Shown: positions 18,131 to 26,759, numbered from the stretch's first letter. The stretch: 64,000 nt of DNA from Geomonas paludis (GCF_014193585.1 NZ_BLXY01000001.1:863033-927032); one strand, 5' to 3'. The notes: generated by a model from the letters alone, not told the origin. Numbers and translations are program-made.

Positions 18131-20814
18131 CAGTCACCTCCAAAGCGGTTGAAGAACCAGGTCTTCACGAAGTGGGTCAGTATCGAATAGGTCAACAGGA
18201 AGCCGATGATCCAGACCCAGTAGACCGGCGGCAGCGGCACGAGGTTCAGCGCCGCGGCGAATGGGGAGTAGGGGAGCCAGGCGCCGATACCCATGATCAG
18301 GAGCGTGGTCAGGGTCATGGGGAGCGAGGCGCAGCTGCCGAAGAACGGGATGCGCCGGGTCCGGATGATGTGCACGATCAGGGTCTGGGTCAGAAGCGAC
18401 TCCACGAACCACCCGGTCTGGAACAGCTTGGCCAGCCCCTCCTGCTGCAGCGGGGTGACGCCCGGGGCGTTGTAGGCGGCACAGCCGAAAACATACCACA
18501 TGAGGGCGAAGGTCGCGTAGTCGAACAGCGAGCTGATGGGGCCCACGCAGAACATGAAGCGTTTGATGTTCTCGATGTTCCACTTGAGCGGCTTGGCCAC
18601 CAGTTCCGGGTCGACGCGGTCGGTCGGGATCCCGGTCTGGGAGAAGTCGTACAACAGGTTGTTGGTCAGGATCTGCACCGGCTGCATGGGGAGGAAGGGG
18701 AGCAGGTAGCTCGCGCCCATCACGGAGAACATGTTGCCGAAATTGGAGGAGGCCCCCATCCTGATGTACTTGATGATGTTGGCGAAGACCCGGCGCCCCT
18801 CCATGATCCCCTCTTCGAGCACCAGGAGGCTCTTCTCCAGGAGCACGATGTCGGCGGTCTCCTTGGCGACGTCGACACCGGAGTCGACCGAGATGCCGAC
18901 GTCGGCGGCCTTCAGCGCCGGCGCGTCGTTGATGCCGTCCCCCAAAAAGCCGACCACGTGGCCGCTGGCGCGCAGGCTGCGCACGATCTGCTCCTTCTGG
19001 GCCGGGGAGAGCTTGACGAAGACGTCGACGTCCTGGACCACCCGGGCGAAGTCATCCTCGCCGATCTTGGAGAGCTCGGCTCCGGTCAGCATCCGGTCCG
19101 CCTTGAGGCCGACGTTGGTGCAGACCCGCTGGGTGACCAGGCCGTTGTCGCCGGTGAGCACCTTGACCCGCACCCCCGCTTCCTGCAACAGCCCCAGCGC
19201 CTCGCTGGCCTGCGCCTTGGGCGGATCGAAGAAGGCGATGAAGCCCAAGAGGATCATCTGGGACTCGTCCTTCACCTCGAACTGGGTCTTCTCGCGCGGG
19301 AACTCGCGGTAGGCGATGGCGAGCACGCGGAAGCCGTCGCGGTTGTGGCGCTCGACCTCCTCGAACAGGTTGTCGCGGATCATGGCGAAGAGCGGGAAGA
19401 CCTCCTCGCCGATCTGGTAGTGGCTGCAGCACTCGTAGATCTCCTCCACCGCACCCTTGCAGATGAGCACGTGGTCCTCCTCGAAGTCCACCACCACCGA
19501 CATGCGGCGGCGCTGGAAGTCGAAGGGGAGCTCGTCCACCAGGCGGCAGAGCTGGACGTTCATCTCGGTGTGGTCCAGGATGGCGCGGTCGATCAGGTTT
19601 CTGAGGCCGGTCTGGTAGTGGCTGTTCAGGTAGGCGTAGGTGAGCACGTCCTCGCTGGTGCGGCCGGTCAGGTCGACGTACTTCTCCAGGACGACCTTGT
19701 CCTGGGTCAGGGTGCCGGTCTTGTCGGTGCACAGGATGTCGATGGCGCCGAAGTTCTGGATCGACGGGAGCCGCTTGATGATCACCTTCTTGGCCGCCAT
19801 GGTGAGGGCGCCCTTGGCGAGGTTCACCGTGACGATCATCGGGAGCATCTCGGGGGTGAGGCCGACGGCGATGGAGAGGCCGAAGAGGAGGGCGTCGACC
19901 CAATTCCCCTTGGTCATGCCGACGATCATGAAGACGGCGGCGGTCATCACCAGCATGAAGCGGATCATGAGCCAGGTGAAGGAGCGGGTTCCCTTGTCGA
20001 AGCTGGTCTCCTCCGGCTTCTCGGCCAGCGAGGCGGAGATGGAGCCGAACAGGGTGCGCACGCCGGTGTTGACCACGACAGCGCGGGCCGAGCCGCTGTT
20101 GACGCTGGAGCCCAGGTAGCAGGCGTTGGGGAGTTCCCACGCGGAGAGGCCTGCCTCGTGCTCCTTGTCTACCAGCGCGCTCTTTTCCACCGGCATCGAT
20201 TCGCCGGTGAGCGCCGACTGGCTGACGAAGAAGTCCTTGGCGGAGAGGAGGCGCACGTCGGCGGGGATGATGGAGCCCGCCATGAGGAGCACGATGTCGC
20301 CCGGGACCACGTCCGAGATGCGGATCTCGGTCTCCTCGCCATCGCGGAGCACCAGGGTGCGCGACTGCACCCTCTTGCCCAGCGCCTCGACCGCCTGTCC
20401 GGAGCGGCGGTCCAGGATGAAGGAGAGCCCGACGCTCAGGATGATCATGGCCCCGACGATGCTGGCGGACTTGGTCTCGCCGACGATGCCGGAGATGATG
20501 GCGATCACCAGGAGCTGGATGACCAGCGGACTCTTGCAGCGCTCCAGGAGGTCGGCCACGACGCCCAGGCGCTTGGCGTGGGCCAGTTCGTTGGCGCCGT
20601 ATTCGTCGAGGCGCTTTTCGGCCTCCTCGGTGGTGAGTCCTTCCTTGGCCTTGGTGTCGAGCTCCTTCAGCGAGTCGCGCACCGACATGGAGCAGAGCTC
20701 GACCAGGCGGCGCTCGCTGGCGCCCTGGGTGGCGGTCTTCTGCGCCGCTGCGCGCTGGGCGGGCGGCTGGTGCTTTGCGGAACGCCCGGTAGGTATATTT
20801 GAAATCATGAACAT
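18130..20814 (-). CDS. mgtA: Magnesium-translocating P-type ATPase
   Basis: 894 residues, the usual MgtA/MgtB (P3B ATPase) length; imports Mg2+ across the inner membrane driven by ATP. Visible motifs: N-terminal cytosolic stretch with the cation-ATPase N motif; actuator TGES (SALTGESMPVEKSA); phosphorylation site CTDKTGTLTQDK; ATP-binding KGAVEE; LTGDNGLV; hinge GDGINDAPALKAADVGISVDS; and ten predicted membrane helices. The start at 20814 was chosen for the AGGAGAAGGAAGG site directly before it (ATG at 20808 is also possible); the longer opening to 20871 has no support. It is preceded by a 630-base leader containing an M-box riboswitch and terminator, so expression should rise when Mg2+ is low. 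The EIIA-like gene is coupled downstream. Confidence 0.95.
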   Translation of the reverse strand: MFMISNIPTGRSAKHQPPAQRAAAQKTATQGASERRLVELCSMSVRDSLKELDTKAKEGLTTEEAEKRLDEYGANELAHAKRLGVVADLLERCKSPLVIQLLVIAIISGIVGETKSASIVGAMIILSVGLSFILDRRSGQAVEALGKRVQSRTLVLRDGEETEIRISDVVPGDIVLLMAGSIIPADVRLLSAKDFFVSQSALTGESMPVEKSALVDKEHEAGLSAWELPNACYLGSSVNSGSARAVVVNTGVRTLFGSISASLAEKPEETSFDKGTRSFTWLMIRFMLVMTAAVFMIVGMTKGNWVDALLFGLSIAVGLTPEMLPMIVTVNLAKGALTMAAKKVIIKRLPSIQNFGAIDILCTDKTGTLTQDKVVLEKYVDLTGRTSEDVLTYAYLNSHYQTGLRNLIDRAILDHTEMNVQLCRLVDELPFDFQRRRMSVVVDFEEDHVLICKGAVEEIYECCSHYQIGEEVFPLFAMIRDNLFEEVERHNRDGFRVLAIAYREFPREKTQFEVKDESQMILLGFIAFFDPPKAQASEALGLLQEAGVRVKVLTGDNGLVTQRVCTNVGLKADRMLTGAELSKIGEDDFARVVQDVDVFVKLSPAQKEQIVRSLRASGHVVGFLGDGINDAPALKAADVGISVDSGVDVAKETADIVLLEKSLLVLEEGIMEGRRVFANIIKYIRMGASSNFGNMFSVMGASYLLPFLPMQPVQILTNNLLYDFSQTGIPTDRVDPELVAKPLKWNIENIKRFMFCVGPISSLFDYATFALMWYVFGCAAYNAPGVTPLQQEGLAKLFQTGWFVESLLTQTLIVHIIRTRRIPFFGSCASLPMTLTTLLIMGIGAWLPYSPFAAALNLVPLPPVYWVWIIGFLLTYSILTHFVKTWFFNRFGGD

Positions 20815-21235
20815 CCTTCCTTCTCCTGTCACATCTGTGCTGCTGGTGGCCGCCTGCGCGCGGCGGACCACGCCCTTGCTCCGGCACGCCTGTGGGATGC
20901 CGGGGAACGGTTACGCCAAGGCGCGACTGGGCCGTGAGGGAACGCGCGCGCGAATGACGGCGCTGCTCGCACTCCGGCCTGCACGCGGCCGGGCAGACGA
21001 GCTGCCGCCGATGCGTGAACCGATCGGTGATTGCACTTATGAGGGAGTGGGTACGACAACTCCCCGCTGCTTCTTCATGTCCCGTTCTTGGGCGGAAAGC
21101 GGGTCAAAGCAGGCAGGGAAGGAGGAAGGCTTTGAAACGAGGCTAGCGCCGCAGGAACGGGATGGGTAACGGATATTCGCTACTATGACTGTCCAATTTG
21201 TAGAACCACCACCTTTCCGGTTTGACGTGATAGAA
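20815..21235 (-). other. Untranslated leader between riboswitch terminator and mgtA
   Basis: About 420 bases with no convincing gene on either strand. The short open frames here lack ribosome-binding sites. G+C-rich palindromic pieces occur but I see no named element. It is presumably transcribed as the distal part of the mgtA leader. Confidence 0.5.
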
Positions 21236-21237
21236 AC

Positions 21238-21266
21238 GAAAAAAGGCCACGGGAGAACCCGGGCCT
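21238..21266 (-). terminator. Intrinsic terminator of the mgtA leader (riboswitch expression platform)
   Basis: On the minus strand AGGCCCGGG TTCT CCCGTGGCCT forms a 9-bp stem with one bulged T, followed by six to seven Ts. It lies about 20 bases downstream of the M-box aptamer and 420 bases before mgtA, as expected for Mg2+-induced premature termination. Confidence 0.85.
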
Positions 21267-21284
21267 GGACGTCTGCCTGTGATT

Positions 21285-21445
21285 CCCCTCTCGTAGGTTT
21301 TCGGCAGTGCACAACGTAGGTCGCGGGGACCAGCTACCTTAAGTAAAGCCTTAATCCGGCAATACCTGGTCTACCCATTGGCGTCTTTCGACGTTTCCGG
21401 GCAGTAGCCTGTGTTTGTGCAAACGCCTCATCTTAACGAGGAATT
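21285..21445 (-). promoter_or_regulatory. M-box (ykoK) magnesium riboswitch
   Basis: Reading the minus strand from about 21445, the conserved blocks of the M-box occur in order: TTAAGATGAGG, then CTACTGCCC, then AAAGACGCCAATGGGT, then CTTAAGGTAGCTGG, and ACTGCCGAAAACCTACGAG. CTCGT near 21436-21440 pairs with ACGAG near 21290-21294 as helix P1. The downstream terminator and mgtA fit the known use: Mg2+ binding stabilises the aptamer and favours termination. Assignment is from consensus words and pairing, not from a covariance search. Confidence 0.88.
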
Positions 21446-21548
21446 CGGTGCTGCTATGCGTATGTAGTCTGAGCCGGGCGGAGTTGCAGCGCTACTGCCG
21501 CGGTTTGACCAAAAATGTGTAACAGGTTTGGCTGCGGGTGGCAAGCAA

Positions 21549-21804
21549 AAAAGGGGACAGGCTACTTCTGCATGCTCGGGTTGCCGCCTGCTTGGCTTCG
21601 AGCAGTAGATGCAAAGAAAAAGACGGTATTAGCGAATGGTGTTGGTATTTCCTGGTTCCCAAGCTCCAGCTTGGGAACCCATATGGCGTATAGCTCTAGC
21701 TATGCATCCGAGGGAAGCTGGAGCTTCTGAAAGGTTTTGCGTTCCCAAGGCGGACCTTGGGAACGAGATCAAAGGGGAGATAGAAAAGTAGCCTGTCCCC
21801 TTTT
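21549..21804. repeat. Composite palindromic repeat cluster with 19-bp terminal inverted repeats
   Basis: AAAAGGGGACAGGCTACTT (21549-21567) is repeated inverted at 21786-21804. Between them lie four successive palindromes: a 12-bp stem GGTTCCCAAGCT/AGCTTGGGAACC (21654-21679), ATAGCT/AGCTAT (about 21689-21702), GAAGCT/AGCTTC (about 21715-21728) and CGTTCCCAAGG/CCTTGGGAACG (21740-21765). The GTTCCCAAGC...CTTGGGAAC word is a widespread dispersed REP/BIME-type repeat. No coding sequence or transposase is present, so it is likely a non-autonomous element. Confidence 0.75.
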
Positions 21805-21827
21805 CTGTGTCCCCTTTTCTGACGGCG

Positions 21828-21857
21828 AAGGCCACCGTGGCGAACCGCGGTGGCCTT
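21828..21857 (-). terminator. Stem-loop after the small secreted protein gene
   Basis: A 10-bp stem AAGGCCACCG/CGGTGGCCTT with a 10-base loop lies 32 bases beyond the stop codon of the small secreted protein gene on the minus strand. The U tract is weak, so termination is likely but not certain. Confidence 0.5.
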
Positions 21858-21889
21858 TGTCTGCGCTAGAAGTGGTGCCCGATGAGATG

Positions 21890-22168
21890 CTAATGGCCGG
21901 GCTTGTTCAGTTCGTCCAGGATGTCGTTGGCTTCTTTCAGCTTGTCGTGGAGTTTTTTCAGCTCGTCAGCGGTGTACACCTTGCCGCCCTTGTTGATCTC
22001 TCCCTGCAGCTTGGCGATTTTCTGCTGGATGCTGTCTACCTCGTTCTTGCAGTTCTTCGAGATGAGCAGGCATTCGTCTTTCGTACCCATGCCCATGTCT
22101 GCGGCATAAGTCGGTACGCTGCCCAGTGCCAGGAACCCTGCCATGACAATCAAAGCAATCCTTTTCAT
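21890..22168 (-). CDS. Small secreted coiled-coil protein
   Basis: A 92-residue protein starting at 22168, with AAGGAGG eight bases upstream and a clear signal peptide (MKRIALIVMAGFLALGS...TYA). The mature part has a Cys pair (ECLLISKNC) and then an almost wholly helical, charged coiled coil (EVDSIQQKIAKLQGEIN and LKKLHDKLKEANDILDEL). A longer opening to 22249 adds residues before the signal peptide and is rejected. Small periplasmic proteins of this shape are common in Geobacteraceae; I cannot assign a function. It is monocistronic on the minus strand. Confidence 0.75.
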   Translation of the reverse strand: MKRIALIVMAGFLALGSVPTYAADMGMGTKDECLLISKNCKNEVDSIQQKIAKLQGEINKGGKVYTADELKKLHDKLKEANDILDELNKPGH

Positions 22169-22320
22169 CGTGTGCCTCCTTGTCTGTAGTGTCCTTGTCG
22201 GTTGTGGTATATCCGGAATAAGCAGTAGCACCCCCGCCGCTTGTGTCAACTGGATGCCTGAATGTGAGTCACCTGTGACATAGGGCGGAACTGCTGATTC
22301 AATTATCTCACAATATGATT

Positions 22321-24903
22321 TTACAGGATAGTCATGAAGATGGCCGCGGCGGATAGTATGAGCAGGCGGTGCCCGATGAGCGCCCGGGAGGGGAGGCCGT
22401 CCTGGCGCTGCAGCTTGGCCTGGATCACCCAGGAGAAGAGGGTGGCGAGCAGCAGCAGCGGGTAGATGAGCAGGCGCAGCGTCCCCAACTCCGGGGTCAG
22501 CGCCGCCGCGTCGAGCACGTGGTCCAGCCCGAGCGCATGGATCATGAGCGGGACGATCTGCGCGCCCCCCTCGACCAGTGCCCTGAAGAAGATCATGAAC
22601 AGGCCGGCGACCGCCAGGGGGAGGTAGGCGAGGCCGCTGGTGGTGAAGACCGCGCGCCAGCCGGTGCCGCGCACCGAGGCGGAGGCGAGGCAGGCGAGCA
22701 GGGTGAAGCCCGCGACGATGCCCAGGGCGAGCAGGTAGTCCTGCACGCTCCAGATGGTGCGCGAGAAGATCTCCAACTGGCGCCCGGCGACCAGCGGCGT
22801 TCCCTTGGCGGCGATAACCACGCCGACCAGGGTGGTGCTGAAAAGCGCCTCGCGGAAGCCGCGCCGGGCCCTATTGAAGCCGCCCCAAGTGGGGTTTCTC
22901 AGGTCGAGCTGCATGGAGCGGTGCGGACAGCTCCGGACGCAGTTCAGGCAGAGCACGCAGTGGTCGGAGCTGTCGACGCCGGAGGGGTGCAGCCCCATCG
23001 GGCACCCCTTCTCCTTGATGCAGTCGTCGACGCGGCAGCGGCTCAGGCAGACGTTGTGGTTGCTGTGCATCTCCAAGGGCGAAATGCGCGACACGAGGCT
23101 CACGATGCGCCCCAGGGGGCACAGGAACTTGCACCACCCCCGGCGGCCGATGACCAGGTCGGCGCTCACCGTGGCGCAGAGGATCCCCGAGAGGAGCACG
23201 CCGGTGGCGCCCGCGTAGCTGAACATGCCGGTGGCCTGCTCCAGAAGGAGGATCACCACCAGCGCGGCGAAGGAAAGCGACGGTCCCCAGCGGCGCAGCC
23301 AGGGGGCGGGGTCGCGCACCACGCGGCTGGAAACCCCCACGAACTCGCCGATCGCTTCCATGGGGCAGAAGCTGCACCAGCCGCGGGCGAACAGGAAGGC
23401 GGTGAGCAAAAGGGCGGGCCAACCGATGGTCCAGGCGACCAGGTTGGCGGCGTTGTGCTGGCGCGGCCCGAACAAGGTGTAGAGCGTGACGCCGAGAAAG
23501 AGCGGCACGGTGAGCCAGCGCAAAAGGCGCGGGAAGCGCGGGTTGCGGGCCAGGTTCTCCACGGCCGGAAGGGTGAGCAGGTTGAAGCGCCCGTCGCCGA
23601 AGGGGTGCCCCTGCAGCGAGATGTGCTCGGGCTGGATCTCGTCGTCGTTGCAGACCACCACCGCGCGCGAGAGGACCTGGTACAGCTCGCTCGCGTTCAG
23701 GGGCCAGTCGTGGTCCACCAGGCGGTTCAGGGCGTCCTGGGAGAGGCGGCGCACCTGCTTGTGGTGCTTGGCATTGAGGGACTTCAGAAGGCTCCGGGCG
23801 ATGACCGGGATGTCCTTCTTGCGCTCCCTGAGCGGCACGAGCTCCAGGGTCTCGCCGGAGAGCTTCTTGAAGAGCACCGCGTTGAACTTGCCGCTTTCCA
23901 CCAGCGGGCGCAGCGGCTTGCCGCTGGTGGCGATGATGCGCACCTGGGCGCTTCTCAGTTTCGTCTCGCCGCGGCGGGTGAAGTGCCCGCTCTCCATGAA
24001 CTCGACCAGTTCCTCCTGCACGGCGCCGGAGAGGCAGTCGATGTTCCTCAGGATGATGTCGCCGCCGGCCGCGAGCTCGATCATGCCGCGCCTGACCCGG
24101 CGCGCGTACATGGCCCCCTCCGGCGCATGGCCGAACAGGGCGGCCTCCTGGGCGAGCCCCAGAAGGAGCGAGTTCTGTTGCGCGGAATCGCTGGCGGAAC
24201 ATTCCTCGCCCATGACCGGGGGAGGGGAGGCGCAGTCGAGGAAGAGGACCGGGCGGTCCCCGGTGCTGTGGAAATGGATCAGGCGGGCGGCCAGGTCCTT
24301 CCAGGTCCCCGGCTCGCCGAGGATGAGGACATGGCTCCTGGTGTCGGCCAGGTGCTGCAGGCGCTGGTTCAACAGGCGCACCCACTGCGAGGTGCCGGGG
24401 AACTCGCCGAATTCGGGGAGCAGCTGCCAGCCGATGATGTTGGTGATCACCTCGCGGTGCTCGCTCTCCTCGCGCTGGTGGCGGTGCGCCCAGCTTCCCA
24501 GTTGCGCGGCTAGTATGCGGCTCAGGTTGGCGTAGAGAAGGGGCATGCTCTCCAGCAGCTCTTCGAAGTGCTGCCGGGTGAGCCGCGCGGCCTGGACGTC
24601 GGTGATGGCGCGCACGTCGGCGGAACGTTTCTCGGCGGTGAGGATGGCACGCTCCCCGATCACGTTGCCGATGCCGAACTCGGTGAGGTTGAGGATCTGC
24701 CCGGAGCGGTCCAACAGCTCGACCCGGATCCTCCCGGAGAGGATCACGTAGAGCTCCTGCGCCGGTTCACTCCTGGCGAGGATCACGTCGCCCGCGGCGA
24801 AATCGCGCAGCTCCAGGCGCTGCGCTATGCGCTGCAGGTCGTGGTGATTGAGGCCGCTGAAAAGGCGTATGCCCGAAATGGTCTCGGAGCTGATTGAAGC
24901 CAT
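22321..24903 (-). CDS. Fusion of cNMP-binding domain, degenerate sigma-54 AAA+ domain and NapH/CcoG-type polyferredoxin
   Basis: 860 residues in three parts. Residues 10-130: a Crp/Fnr-type cyclic-nucleotide-binding beta-roll (FSGLNHHDL, LYVILSGRIRV, FGIGNVIGERAIL). Residues 150-430: a sigma-54 activator-like AAA+ domain whose key motifs are altered: Walker A GEPGTWKD (196-203), GAMYAR where GAFTGA is expected (263-268), and GGDIILRN where the Walker B Asp-Glu is expected (280-287). Residues 455-860: a membrane polyferredoxin with WCSFCP (C510, C513), WCKFLCP (C591, C595), a first Cys cluster (619-634), a canonical CxxCxxCxxxCP cluster (649-660) and further membrane helices. It looks like a membrane electron-transfer protein with a regulatory cytoplasmic head, not a transcription activator. 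It is monocistronic, with the start supported by homology to the cNMP domain only. Confidence 0.85.
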   Translation of the reverse strand: MASISSETISGIRLFSGLNHHDLQRIAQRLELRDFAAGDVILARSEPAQELYVILSGRIRVELLDRSGQILNLTEFGIGNVIGERAILTAEKRSADVRAITDVQAARLTRQHFEELLESMPLLYANLSRILAAQLGSWAHRHQREESEHREVITNIIGWQLLPEFGEFPGTSQWVRLLNQRLQHLADTRSHVLILGEPGTWKDLAARLIHFHSTGDRPVLFLDCASPPPVMGEECSASDSAQQNSLLLGLAQEAALFGHAPEGAMYARRVRRGMIELAAGGDIILRNIDCLSGAVQEELVEFMESGHFTRRGETKLRSAQVRIIATSGKPLRPLVESGKFNAVLFKKLSGETLELVPLRERKKDIPVIARSLLKSLNAKHHKQVRRLSQDALNRLVDHDWPLNASELYQVLSRAVVVCNDDEIQPEHISLQGHPFGDGRFNLLTLPAVENLARNPRFPRLLRWLTVPLFLGVTLYTLFGPRQHNAANLVAWTIGWPALLLTAFLFARGWCSFCPMEAIGEFVGVSSRVVRDPAPWLRRWGPSLSFAALVVILLLEQATGMFSYAGATGVLLSGILCATVSADLVIGRRGWCKFLCPLGRIVSLVSRISPLEMHSNHNVCLSRCRVDDCIKEKGCPMGLHPSGVDSSDHCVLCLNCVRSCPHRSMQLDLRNPTWGGFNRARRGFREALFSTTLVGVVIAAKGTPLVAGRQLEIFSRTIWSVQDYLLALGIVAGFTLLACLASASVRGTGWRAVFTTSGLAYLPLAVAGLFMIFFRALVEGGAQIVPLMIHALGLDHVLDAAALTPELGTLRLLIYPLLLLATLFSWVIQAKLQRQDGLPSRALIGHRLLILSAAAIFMTIL

Positions 24904-25007
24904 CGTTCTCCCGGCTTCGGCAGGAGGTTACCCGTTGCGGTGGCGCTGGGGGCGGGGCTGGGTGCCGAAGAGGTTTACGATGGTAGCGTAAAAGTCGGGG
25001 CGGTGTC

Positions 25008-25048
25008 TAAAACGTATACCGCGCAAAGGGTTGCGGGCGCGTATACGT
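25008..25048 (-). terminator. Rho-independent terminator after the 127-aa gene
   Basis: On the minus strand ACGTATACGCGC pairs with GCGCGGTATACGT (12 bp, one bulge, 12-base loop), followed by TTTT. It lies about 20 bases beyond the stop codon at 25069. Confidence 0.7.
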
Positions 25049-25068
25049 CAGCGGGGCGGCGGAGGGGA

Positions 25069-25452
25069 TCAGTGACGCACGATGGCAGGGGTGGTGCGCA
25101 GGGTTTCCATGGCCTTGTCCCGTTCGGCGGCGGCAAGGCGGCGCTGCAGCATGGCGAGGAAACGGAGCCGGCTCAGCACGACCAGGGCAAGCTTGCGGTT
25201 GTTCTCGGCCCGGGACTCGAGGTAGAACTCCTCCTGGGCCTCGCGCAGTTGCTGCAGGTCCAGGATGAATTGATAGTACTCGTCGTCTTCCTGGTAGCGC
25301 TCCAGGAGCTTGGTGTAGATGACCACCTGGGCCAGGGCCATGGTGGCGCGGGTTTCGTCGCCGGCCGCCTGCGCCTTCATGTGTTTCGATATCAGCTTGG
25401 GCCCCATGCCGTTCAGTATGTTGGCCAACATAACGGTGAGGTCGATGTCCAT
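25069..25452 (-). CDS. Conserved hypothetical helical protein (127 aa)
   Basis: 127 residues with no signal peptide or membrane helix. The sequence is almost all alpha-helical and charged (LERYQEDDEYYQFILDLQ, then AQEEFYLESRAENNRK, then AMLQRRLAAAERDKAM), which suggests a coiled-coil or helical-bundle cytoplasmic protein. GGAGG lies six bases before the ATG. It has its own candidate promoter upstream and a terminator downstream, so it is probably monocistronic. I do not recognise the family. Confidence 0.7.
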   Translation of the reverse strand: MDIDLTVMLANILNGMGPKLISKHMKAQAAGDETRATMALAQVVIYTKLLERYQEDDEYYQFILDLQQLREAQEEFYLESRAENNRKLALVVLSRLRFLAMLQRRLAAAERDKAMETLRTTPAIVRH

Positions 25453-25485
25453 GCGGCACCTCCGTCTCGTACGTCGAATTGGGAA

Positions 25486-25513
25486 AGGTTAATTTCCTGC
25501 ATCGCGTTGTCAA
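25486..25513 (-). promoter_or_regulatory. Candidate sigma-70 promoter of the 127-aa gene
   Basis: Minus strand: TTGACA (25508-25513), a 16-base spacer and TAACCT (25486-25491), about 35 bases before the ATG at 25452. Confidence 0.45.
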
Positions 25514-25526
25514 GACGGTGCCCGCG

Positions 25527-26759
25527 TCACCAGCTGCGGCGCAGCGCCGCCACCAGGCGCCGCGCGCCGTGCAGCGCGCCCAGCGGGCCTCGCTCCGCCC
25601 CGTAGGGAAGATCCCCGCCGACGGTGACTTTCCAGGTGTCGGTGATGTTGTAGCCGACCTCCCCCTTGATAAGGCCGTCGCCGCGCTTGAGGCCGCAGTC
25701 CCAGACCAGCTTCCAGGCGCCCCATTCCTCGGTCTGGTTCCAGGCCACGATCAGGGCGGGGAGCAGGCCCCGGTCGAAGAGGAGCGTGGGATCGACCGGC
25801 GGATCGATGGCGTTGCCGGCCAGGGTGATGAGGAGCGTGCCGTCGCCGAAGCCGCGCTCGACGCTCAGGGTGCCGATGAGCGCGTCGCCCAGTTCCGGGT
25901 CCGCCGAGAAGAGGGCGGCCGCCTCGCCGCGCACGACGTAGGGACCGGCCACCCGCGACACCTCGACCCCGACGCCGTGCTCGCGCGGGTAGCGCCGTCC
26001 CACCGAGATAACCGGGACCGGCCCGGTCTGCAGCGCCGGGTCGAGCGAGAATTCCAGGATGGGCGCCGGGCGCACGCCGCTTCTGGCCCAGACGCCGAGG
26101 TCCCAGTCGCCGTGGGTCGCTAAGAGGCGCAGGGCGGCGAAGCCGGCAAGCGGCGGGGCGTCGTCCTGTTCCTGGAATCTGGTCCCCTCCGGAAGGGCGC
26201 CCGAGGCGATGGGGGCGTTGCGGCTGCCCAGGGGGGGGAGGCGCCAGGGCGTCGTCACCGGCACCAGCACCGCCTGGTAGCGGAGGTTCTCCTCCTGTCC
26301 GCTCAGGCGGACGGCCCACAGCGGCAGTTTCTCGTCGGCAAAGGGATCGGTCACGTCACGCGGGAGGAAGGCGTCGGCGGGGGAGTAGCCGTCGGTCTTG
26401 CCCCATCCGAGCTGGAAGCGCCCCAGCTCCAGGTCGTGCGACGGGGCGAGCGGGACGCGCAGCCACAGTTCCGGGACCGAGAGCGGCGGACGCCTGAGCT
26501 TGCGGTCGGCCGGGTCGAAAACCAGCGGGCTCGTCTGCGGCGCGGTGAGCCATTCCGCGCGCAGGGAGGCGGTGAACTGGCTCTCGGCGAGGCGCTGTTC
26601 CCACTTGTTATAGAGCGTGCCCCAGCCGGCGCCGTAGGGCTCGCCGGCGAAGCGCTCACCGTAGGCAAAGCCCTTCACTTCCGCGTAGCCGGAGAAACCT
26701 TCGGCCAGCGCGGTGCAGGGGAGGCACAGCAGGACTAGGAGCAGGAGGAGGGTTCTCAA
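25527..26759 (-). CDS. Outer-membrane beta-barrel protein of the LolCDE-like cassette
   Basis: 410 residues, with a Sec signal peptide (RTLLLLLVLLCLPCTALA) and a mature part made of alternating beta strands with Trp/Tyr girdles (for example LELGRFQLGWGKTDGYSPAD), ending in the aromatic RRSW typical of outer-membrane barrels. It resembles DUF1302/porin-like barrels but I cannot name the family with certainty. Translation starts at a TTG that overlaps the stop of the LolA-like gene (TTGA), with a G-rich site before it, so the two are coupled. As the last gene of the cassette it probably receives or exports the substrate carried by the periplasmic LolA-like protein. Confidence 0.8.
   Translation of the reverse strand: MRTLLLLLVLLCLPCTALAEGFSGYAEVKGFAYGERFAGEPYGAGWGTLYNKWEQRLAESQFTASLRAEWLTAPQTSPLVFDPADRKLRRPPLSVPELWLRVPLAPSHDLELGRFQLGWGKTDGYSPADAFLPRDVTDPFADEKLPLWAVRLSGQEENLRYQAVLVPVTTPWRLPPLGSRNAPIASGALPEGTRFQEQDDAPPLAGFAALRLLATHGDWDLGVWARSGVRPAPILEFSLDPALQTGPVPVISVGRRYPREHGVGVEVSRVAGPYVVRGEAAALFSADPELGDALIGTLSVERGFGDGTLLITLAGNAIDPPVDPTLLFDRGLLPALIVAWNQTEEWGAWKLVWDCGLKRGDGLIKGEVGYNITDTWKVTVGGDLPYGAERGPLGALHGARRLVAALRRSW

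Noticed and set aside
17923-20802. Long plus-strand open frame opposite mgtA
   Set aside because: The sequence is His/Gly/Glu-biased with no domain, antisense to a P-type ATPase with all motifs.
20829-21312. Small minus-strand genes in the mgtA leader
   Set aside because: Frames of 76 and 91 codons have no ribosome-binding site and biased composition; one overlaps the riboswitch terminator.
22321-24903. Active sigma-54-dependent transcription activator
   Set aside because: No GAFTGA loop, altered Walker A and B, no DNA-binding domain, and a membrane polyferredoxin at the C-terminus.
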